DNA of 13,230 nt, taken from contig JBLHGN010000078.1 of NCBI GenBank assembly GCA_047616325.1, positions 1-13,230 of the forward strand, written 5' to 3'. This DNA comes from JBLHGN01 sp047616325. Lineage in GTDB: Bacteria; Pseudomonadota; Gammaproteobacteria; Pseudomonadales; Cellvibrionaceae. The notes beneath the pieces are model-generated. The model did no database searches and was not told the origin of the DNA. It was given only the letters and a program-made list of their open reading frames with translations. Shown piece after piece: positions 8,159-13,230 of the stretch (within the stretch, counting starts at the first letter, position 1; the number at the start of each line of letters is the position of its first letter). Both the position numbers and the translations under genes were made by a program.

Positions 8159-8518
8159 CTAAAACGCGCCTTTAATCCAGTCAGTTATTTCTGGCGTCAT
8201 GCCAATTACATCAAAGCGCACGGGGCGGGTTTCGCCGATGTTATTTTTTTGAAGGTAGTGCTGCGTGGCGATGGATATTTTGTGTTGTTTAGCGTTATTT
8301 ACGGTGTCTAAAGGGGAGCCAAAGCGTGTCGATTTTCGATAGCGAACTTCCACAAATACCAAAGTGTCCCCCTCCTGCATGATGAGGTCTATCTCTCCCT
8401 GCTTGCAGTGATAATTGTGAGCGACAAATGTAAGACCTTGTTGTTCTAAGTATTTGCGCGCCGCTTGTTCGGCGCGGTCACCAATGCTTTGACTCGGTTT
8501 TTTGTGCCAGTTAAAAAT
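8159..8518 (-). CDS. yraN: YraN/UPF0102 nuclease-fold protein with apparent ATT start
   Basis: The full-length frame encodes 119 residues of the YraN (UPF0102) family, whose role is unknown but whose fold resembles Holliday-junction resolvases. Family features in order: SIGDRAEQAARKYL near the N-terminus, GEIDLIM, then LVFVEVRYRKS, and a basic helix KQHKISIATQHYL. The acidic and basic residues of GEID and EVR are the presumed metal site. The first ATG in frame (8380) lies inside GEIDLIM and would remove the first 46 residues and half the nuclease core, so it cannot be the true start. Between the in-frame TGA just upstream and 8380 there is no ATG, GTG, TTG or CTG. An ATT at 8516-8518 sits 7 bases after GGAG and gives MFNWHKKPSQSIG, the expected N-terminus. 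It overlaps the lpoA stop, so coupling is likely. Alternatives are a recent start-codon mutation, a sequence error, or +1 frameshifting from lpoA. Confidence 0.85.
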   Translation of the reverse strand: MFNWHKKPSQSIGDRAEQAARKYLEQQGLTFVAHNYHCKQGEIDLIMQEGDTLVFVEVRYRKSTRFGSPLDTVNNAKQHKISIATQHYLQKNNIGETRPVRFDVIGMTPEITDWIKGAF

Positions 8519-10373
8519 TGCTATTCTCCGTAAAGGTCACCATCGGTTGAGCCACACCTTTACTAAATATGGCCCACATCTGTTGGCGTTTTATTTTTTG
8601 TTTTTCATCTAAACTTAAGGTGCCGGTTGCGCCATAAAAGTGCGCTTGTTTTATTAGTGCCAATTGTTTTAATCGGGGGTAAATATGGTAGGTATCTACG
8701 CCAAGGGCATAAAGTGTTTGAAAGTTTGGCGAATTATTGCCGCGCTCAAGCGCTAATTTTTCAGGCAACTGTTTAGTAAAATACCACGGGATGGTGGTAA
8801 ACCTAACGTCATTCAAATCACTGTTTGTTTTGGTGTTAAAATCGCCGTTGTAAATGTCTTTTAATGCGTATACGGGCACATCACCTGAATAGTGAAATTT
8901 TAGAATGGGCTTTAGTTGCCGCGCCTGTGCAGCATTGGCGTAGGCAAATATAAAGTCAATGTCCTGGCGTCGTCGCGGTTCAAATTCAATAGGCTTGCCC
9001 AATATTCCTCTCACCTGTTTTTTTCGTTTTTGACTCTCGCTCACTTTAACCGCTTGTTTGATTAAGCTGGAGTATGTGGCTTGCGCCTGAAAGCGGTAAT
9101 CGTTTATTAATTCCCCTCCTAACTCCTTCCAACGTTCGCTAAAACTTAATACGCCGCGATCTCCGTTGGCTGTGCTTGGTGCGAGCACTAGAGCGCGTCG
9201 ATGTCCGTCGCGCCAGGCTTGTTCAGCTGTTTGTTCGGCTTCGTCTTCTAAGGGTAAGCCAAATTGAAATAAACCGGTAGCGCTGTCGTTCTCGCCAACC
9301 AGGCGATTGAGCGCTAATACCGGCACAGGAAGTTCTGGACGAACTGCCAATTCGGCGATTTTGCTTTGTTCCAGGGGCCCGATAATGATTTGAGCTCCCG
9401 ACAAAACGGCCTTGTCGTAAAGAATATTTATGTCGTTGGCTGCACTGTCGTAAAAGCGTAAATCCGGCAGTGTGTCACCCAAACTGCGGGCTTGATAAAA
9501 TGCGGCCATAAAGCCATCGCGTATGGCCTGGGAGGCTAATTCAAAATTGCCGCTAAGCGGCAATAGTATGGCAATTTGACGCGGCTGTTTATCGACAAGT
9601 TGCTGCAGTAGCTGAAGGTCGGCAGGTAGGCGCAAGCTGGCGGGATGGTCGGGCCAATTTATAGCCCAGCTTTCAACATTGTTAAATTGCAAGCGCAAAT
9701 TGGTCTGGTTGTTTTTGCTAAGCGCCGCTAGGGTATACCAGCCTTGTGTTAGACGGTGGTCTTGCTTTTTACTTTCAAGCACAAGCTCGCTGTAGGGTAG
9801 CTCCATAAGCGACTGCCATATTAAATCTTGGTTAGCTTCGTTGTTTTCGTTATCGCTTATAAGAGAATGTAAAACCAGGCGCTCAGCAATGCTATCGCGG
9901 TACTCGGCAATGCTGTATAAAAGTTGTGCGCGAATTTCATGAAAGGATACTTGTTGTTCTATCGGAGCCGGTGCAGTGCGAGTGACAATGTTTTCGGACC
10001 ATAAATAACGCTTAGCTAAAAAGGGTTGACCCTGAGCTAGAGCGAGTTTTGCCGACACTATCGAGAAGTCAACAACACTTTTTTCGGGTATGGCTGCACT
10101 TGAAAGTTGCGTTAAAATATAGCGCGCCCAATCGATCTCTTCCAATTGCAGAAGGCTATCGATAACATCGAGATAGATCTGGGCTCGAGCAGCAGGGCTT
10201 TGTTTGTCGGCATCGTCCAGTGTTGCGGTTACACTCTCGAGAGAGAAAACCCGCTCGCTGGGCGCCGTTTCCTTGACAGGACTGGTTCCGCAGGCAAAAA
10301 CAAATAGCGATATTAGTGTAACCACTAGAGCGCGAAGAAGTGAAGTTCGTGACAAGTACGTCAACATAAGCAT
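8511..10373 (-). CDS. lpoA: Penicillin-binding protein activator LpoA (YraM), outer-membrane lipoprotein
   Basis: From ATG 10373, 620 residues. A signal peptide with Arg residues and hydrophobic LVVTLISLFVFA ends at lipid-modified Cys28. The N-terminal part (about 40-255) is helical and TPR-like; the C-terminal part (from about 265) is a periplasmic-binding-protein fold starting QIAILLPLSGNFELA, with IIIGPLEQSKI and VPVLALNR. This two-part build is that of LpoA, which reaches from the outer membrane through the peptidoglycan to stimulate PBP1a (MrcA). The frame stays open 53 codons further upstream to 10532, but that extension runs antisense into rsmI and would bury the signal peptide, so it is rejected. 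A second ATG two codons inside (10367) is equally possible; neither has a strong ribosome site. It leads the operon, diverging from rsmI across a 43-base gap. Its stop overlaps yraN. Confidence 0.92.
   Translation of the reverse strand: MLMLTYLSRTSLLRALVVTLISLFVFACGTSPVKETAPSERVFSLESVTATLDDADKQSPAARAQIYLDVIDSLLQLEEIDWARYILTQLSSAAIPEKSVVDFSIVSAKLALAQGQPFLAKRYLWSENIVTRTAPAPIEQQVSFHEIRAQLLYSIAEYRDSIAERLVLHSLISDNENNEANQDLIWQSLMELPYSELVLESKKQDHRLTQGWYTLAALSKNNQTNLRLQFNNVESWAINWPDHPASLRLPADLQLLQQLVDKQPRQIAILLPLSGNFELASQAIRDGFMAAFYQARSLGDTLPDLRFYDSAANDINILYDKAVLSGAQIIIGPLEQSKIAELAVRPELPVPVLALNRLVGENDSATGLFQFGLPLEDEAEQTAEQAWRDGHRRALVLAPSTANGDRGVLSFSERWKELGGELINDYRFQAQATYSSLIKQAVKVSESQKRKKQVRGILGKPIEFEPRRRQDIDFIFAYANAAQARQLKPILKFHYSGDVPVYALKDIYNGDFNTKTNSDLNDVRFTTIPWYFTKQLPEKLALERGNNSPNFQTLYALGVDTYHIYPRLKQLALIKQAHFYGATGTLSLDEKQKIKRQQMWAIFSKGVAQPMVTFTENSNF
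8516..8529 (-). promoter_or_regulatory. Ribosome binding site deciding the yraN ATT start
   Basis: On the minus strand GGAG (8529-8526), a 7-base spacer and ATT (8518-8516) make a standard initiation layout apart from the codon itself. The site lies within the last codons of lpoA, whose TAA is at 8513-8511. The spacing is the reason ATT 8518 is preferred over ATA 8524 or ATT 8485. Confidence 0.55.
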
Positions 10374-10416
10374 GGGGTGTAACGGCCCTTTAAAAAATGA
10401 GGCTGAAATATAACAA

Positions 10417-11265
10417 ATGAAACAACAAAGCGCGCTATATATCGTCGCAACGCCCATAGGAAATCTTTCAGATATGACACCGCGGGCGGTGGAAGTTCTA
10501 TCTCGGGTTGATGTTATTGCTGCCGAAGACACTCGCCATAGCGCAAAATTGATGCATCACTACCAAATTTCAACGCCATTAATTGCCTACCACGACCACG
10601 GTGGCGACGCACAAACAGAGCGCGTGCTGAAAAAACTGCGTGCTGGCGACAGTGTGGCATTGATATCCGACGCAGGCACGCCGTTGATTTCGGATCCTGG
10701 CTACCGTTTGGTGCACTGTGCCAGAGCAGAGGGTTTTGAAGTGGTGCCTATACCGGGTCCCTGTGCGCTAATTGCAGCGCTCAGCGCCTCCGGTTTGCCC
10801 TCGGATAGGTTTATGTTTGAGGGCTTCACGCCGGCAAAACAGTCGGCGCGTATCGCAGTGTTCAACGCCGTAAAGACGGAGAAACATACCTTAATATATT
10901 ACGAATCGCCACATAGAATAGTGGATTCGCTGGCCGATATGTCCACTTGTTTTGGTGGTGAGCGCCACGTTGTGGTCGGTAGAGAGTTAACCAAGACCTT
11001 TGAGACCTTTTTGTGCGGCACGCTCTGCGATATTGCTGGCAAAGTGGCTGAAGACCCTAATCAGCGCAAGGGTGAGCTGGTGGTTATGCTGGCAGGATTT
11101 GTTGCGCAGGAGGTGTTAGAGGAACTAGATTCGTCGGTCGTCAGTGTGCTCAATATCTTGCGTGAAGAGCTGCCGCTTAAACAGGCGTCGGCGCTATGTG
11201 CAAAAATAACAGGTGAAAAGAAAAACAAAATATACAAGTGGGCCCTGTCGGATCAGGACAATTAA
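10417..11265 (+). CDS. rsmI: 16S rRNA (cytidine1402-2'-O)-methyltransferase RsmI
   Basis: A 282-residue tetrapyrrole-methylase-fold enzyme that uses S-adenosylmethionine to methylate the 2'-OH of C1402 in the 30S P site. The N-terminal YIVATPIGNLSDMTPRA (8-24), AAEDTRHS, the SAM-site loop LISDAGTPLISDPGY and PGPCALIAALSASGLPSDRF match E. coli RsmI closely, as do YYESPHR, RELTKTFET and the C-terminal KKNKIYKWAL. It is the only plus-strand gene here, divergent from lpoA as in E. coli and Pseudomonas. The ATG has GAGG 13 bases upstream, further than ideal. No convincing promoter stands out in the 43-base gap, so it probably starts inside the lpoA signal-peptide region. It ends tail to tail with anmK, overlapping it by four bases. 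Confidence 0.96.
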   Translation: MKQQSALYIVATPIGNLSDMTPRAVEVLSRVDVIAAEDTRHSAKLMHHYQISTPLIAYHDHGGDAQTERVLKKLRAGDSVALISDAGTPLISDPGYRLVHCARAEGFEVVPIPGPCALIAALSASGLPSDRFMFEGFTPAKQSARIAVFNAVKTEKHTLIYYESPHRIVDSLADMSTCFGGERHVVVGRELTKTFETFLCGTLCDIAGKVAEDPNQRKGELVVMLAGFVAQEVLEELDSSVVSVLNILREELPLKQASALCAKITGEKKNKIYKWALSDQDN

Positions 11266-12410
11266 GAAGAGACGCTTGCGTAGTGCACTGCGCCTAAAAT
11301 AACGGCGTGGTTAGCGCCAGTTACCGCAGGTAAGTTGCCCGATTTTCGATCCATGGTTTGTTTGGCCAGCCAGGCAAATAAAACAGCTTCAACCCAGTCA
11401 GGGTGAATACCCAGAGATTCCGTGGTGGCCACGGGTATTCCTGGAATATTCCGGGCTATGGCACTCACAAGGCAACGATTGTGGGCCCCGCCGCCACAAA
11501 TGTAGAGTTCGCAAGCTAAGTTGTTTTTAATAGGGGCTAAATGTTTTAACGCTTCGAGAGCAATTGTCCTGGCTGTAAACTCAACCAGTGTAGTCTGAAT
11601 ATCTTCGTCTTTAATCGCAGCGTGCAAAGCCAGTTGTTCTATCAGCCAGCCTGTATGGAAGTCTTCCCTGCCGGTACTTTTAGGGCTTGGCATAGAAAAA
11701 AATGGGTGGGATAGCAGCGTGCAGAGTAGGTCTTCATGTGTTTTCCCTGTCGCTGCCCACTGCCCGTCTCTGTCAAAAGCCCGTCCTAGTCGTTTTTGAA
11801 TCCAGCCGTCAAGAAGGGTGTTGCCTGGCCCTGTGTCGTAGCCGAGTGTCGTCTCCATCAATGGGTTCAGAATTGTAATATTGCTTATTCCACCGATATT
11901 TACAATGCAGCGTGCGGCCGTGGGCTGGGAAAAAAGTGCTCGGTGAAGCGCTGGCGCAAGCGGGGCGCCTTGTCCTCCAGCGGCCATATCACGGCGGCGA
12001 AAGTCACTCACCGTGTTTATGCCAGTGAGTTCTGCAATAATATTAGCATCGCCAATTTGCAGGGTGAAAGGGTGATGTAAATAGGGGCGGTGTCGCAGCG
12101 TTTGTCCGTGGCTGCCAATGGCGCACACCCTAGGAGGGGCTACGTTTGCAATCTTCAATAGTTCAAGTGTTGCCGCAGAAAACGCCTGTCCCAAGGCTAC
12201 GTCCAATTCGCCCATCGCATCTATTTCGCTGGATCCAGGCTGTGACAGGGTGTTGATTGATTCTTTTAAGTCTTGCTCGAGTGGATGGGCCAGTGTGGCT
12301 AAGACTTTACAGCGATCGCCTTCAAATTCCACTAAAGCCGCATCTATTCCGTCGGCGCTTGTGCCCGACATCAAGCCTATATAGAGACTTTTGGCTTGCG
12401 AGTTACTCAC
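11262..12410 (-). CDS. anmK: Anhydro-N-acetylmuramic acid kinase AnmK
   Basis: A 382-residue cytosolic enzyme that opens and phosphorylates 1,6-anhydro-MurNAc with ATP, giving MurNAc-6-phosphate for peptidoglycan recycling. The ATP-binding start IGLMSGTSADGIDAAL (11-26), AIGSHGQTLRHRP, SDFRRRDMAAGGQGAPLAP, NIGGISNIT (171-179), YDTGPGNTLLDGW with the presumed catalytic Asp192, and the late CGGGAHN are all intact. It starts at GTG (12410), with AAGAAGAG about 7 bases upstream. It follows the M23 peptidase gene by 37 bases on the same strand and probably shares its transcript, an order I recall from Pseudomonas. Its last codons overlap the end of rsmI, and no terminator is visible between the convergent genes. 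Confidence 0.96.
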   Translation of the reverse strand: MSNSQAKSLYIGLMSGTSADGIDAALVEFEGDRCKVLATLAHPLEQDLKESINTLSQPGSSEIDAMGELDVALGQAFSAATLELLKIANVAPPRVCAIGSHGQTLRHRPYLHHPFTLQIGDANIIAELTGINTVSDFRRRDMAAGGQGAPLAPALHRALFSQPTAARCIVNIGGISNITILNPLMETTLGYDTGPGNTLLDGWIQKRLGRAFDRDGQWAATGKTHEDLLCTLLSHPFFSMPSPKSTGREDFHTGWLIEQLALHAAIKDEDIQTTLVEFTARTIALEALKHLAPIKNNLACELYICGGGAHNRCLVSAIARNIPGIPVATTESLGIHPDWVEAVLFAWLAKQTMDRKSGNLPAVTGANHAVILGAVHYASVSS

Positions 12411-12447
12411 GTGCGTGCTCTTCTTATTAGGTAGATACGTGTGCCTT

Positions 12448-13230
12448 TTATAGGCGTTTGTTCTTCATTGATTCTTCTTGCTCGGCCGTAGCGTATTGGG
12501 TAGCGCTGTCTTGCGCATCCAGCTGCGCAACGATGGGCGTAGTCTGCAGAAGAAATTGCGCCATTTCGACATGACCGATTGACTTAGCTTTGGGCAGTTT
12601 GTTTACGATAGTGCGCGGATTGCGGTGAACACCACTTATTAAAAATTCGTAATGTAGGTGTGGTCCGGTGGCGTAACCGGTTGAGCCCACCAGGCCAATT
12701 TTTTCTTTTTGTTTAACTTTTTGTCCCTTTTTTACATGTCTTTTCTGCAAATGTAGATACTTCGTTTGAATGTTATTGCCGTGCTGAATTACAACGTAGT
12801 TACCATTGGCGCTGCTATAGGCTGAAGCGATCACCTTGCCGGCTCCGGATGCCCACACTGGAGTGCCTCTATTGGCCGCATAGTCGGTGCCGCGGTGAGC
12901 TCGCACAGTTTTAAAAACAGGGTGTAGGCGATTCGGATTGAAGTTGTCACTGATTCTTCTAAAGTCTAGTGGCGCCCTGAGAAAGGCTTTGCGCATGCTC
13001 TCGCCTTCTGGCGTGTAATAGCTGACGTCGCCACTGCTGTCTACGTAGCGAATTGCGCGAAAGGTTTCATTCTGGTTGATAAACTCAGCGGCGAGTATAT
13101 TGCCGTTGGCGATTTTTTCGCCATCGAGAAACTCTTCTTCGAAGACGATTTTGAATTGATCCCCCTGACGAATATCTAGAGCGAAATCGATGTCCCAACC
13201 AAAAATATCCGCCAGCTCCATGATTAAGCT
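12448..13230 (-). CDS. M23 peptidoglycan DD-metalloendopeptidase (MepM-like), N-terminus off window
   Basis: C-terminal 260 residues of a LytM/M23 zinc peptidase; the frame continues through the window edge (SLI precedes the Met at 13221), so the true start lies outside. Numbered from that Met, residues 1-80 belong to the OapA/Csd3-like domain before the peptidase (IDFALDIRQGDQFKIVFEE). The catalytic domain has HRGTDYA with zinc ligands His109 and Asp113, YLHL with His157, and GPHLHYEF with His188 and His190: a complete active site. It should cut peptide cross-links in the periplasm, making room for new glycan strands, as MepM does in E. coli. The Gln/Glu-rich tail (about 226-257) is not part of the family core. 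It lies just upstream of anmK, so hydrolysis and recycling genes are paired. Confidence 0.93.
   Translation of the reverse strand, partial: SLIMELADIFGWDIDFALDIRQGDQFKIVFEEEFLDGEKIANGNILAAEFINQNETFRAIRYVDSSGDVSYYTPEGESMRKAFLRAPLDFRRISDNFNPNRLHPVFKTVRAHRGTDYAANRGTPVWASGAGKVIASAYSSANGNYVVIQHGNNIQTKYLHLQKRHVKKGQKVKQKEKIGLVGSTGYATGPHLHYEFLISGVHRNPRTIVNKLPKAKSIGHVEMAQFLLQTTPIVAQLDAQDSATQYATAEQEESMKNKRL

Noticed and set aside
8159..8380. yraN as a 73-residue protein starting at ATG 8380
   Set aside because: It would delete the conserved N-terminal helix and cut through the GEIDLIM motif, while the coding frame clearly continues upstream.
10374..10532. 53-codon upstream extension of lpoA
   Set aside because: It runs antisense into the rsmI coding region and would put the lipoprotein signal peptide in mid-protein; ATG 10373 fits the signal peptide.

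Overview
The window looks like chromosomal DNA of a gammaproteobacterium, probably a marine Pseudomonadales/Cellvibrionales-type lineage. This rests on gene order and protein character, not on a search. Two conserved gammaproteobacterial neighbourhoods meet here. One is the yra locus: rsmI diverging from lpoA-yraN-diaA-dolP. The other is an anmK plus M23 peptidase pair like the one I recall from Pseudomonas near tyrS. Base composition is moderate, near half GC. Every gene except rsmI is on the minus strand.

Left flank (1-1938), accessory-looking. Positions 1-1018 hold the remains of a multidomain two-component protein (HPt-like, then two receiver domains; anything downstream lies outside the window). 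It is broken by at least three frameshifts, and the residue aligned with the phospho-acceptor is replaced in all three domains (His to Arg, Asp to Ala, Asp to Gly). Next comes an unrecognised open frame (1159-1839).

Signalling and metabolism (1939-6891). A large MASE1-GAF-PAS-GGDEF-EAL membrane protein with intact cyclase and phosphodiesterase motifs is followed, in coordinate order, by a stand-alone acetyl-CoA acetyltransferase. The thiolase has its own plausible sigma70-type promoter and a clear rho-independent terminator. A 325-base gap (6567-6891) separates it from the yra operon; beyond the thiolase promoter it holds only weak inverted repeats.

yra operon (6892-10373, minus), read lpoA, yraN, diaA, dolP. 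LpoA is the outer-membrane lipoprotein activator of PBP1a, YraN a small nuclease-fold protein, DiaA a SIS-domain regulator of DnaA, and DolP a dual-BON lipoprotein of the outer membrane and division site. The full-length yraN reading frame has no ATG, GTG, TTG or CTG at its 5' end. It appears to start at ATT, 7 bases after a GGAG and overlapping the lpoA stop. This is the most interesting translational signal in the window.

Right flank (10417-13230). Divergent rsmI (16S rRNA C1402 2'-O-methyltransferase) ends tail to tail with anmK, their stop codons interlocking in a 4-base overlap. Upstream of anmK is an M23 endopeptidase whose N-terminus runs off the window. LpoA (synthesis), the M23 enzyme (hydrolysis), AnmK (recycling) and DolP (envelope integrity) make the right half rich in cell-wall functions. 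I see no mobile element, CRISPR array, tRNA or rRNA, and no convincing new multi-gene system.
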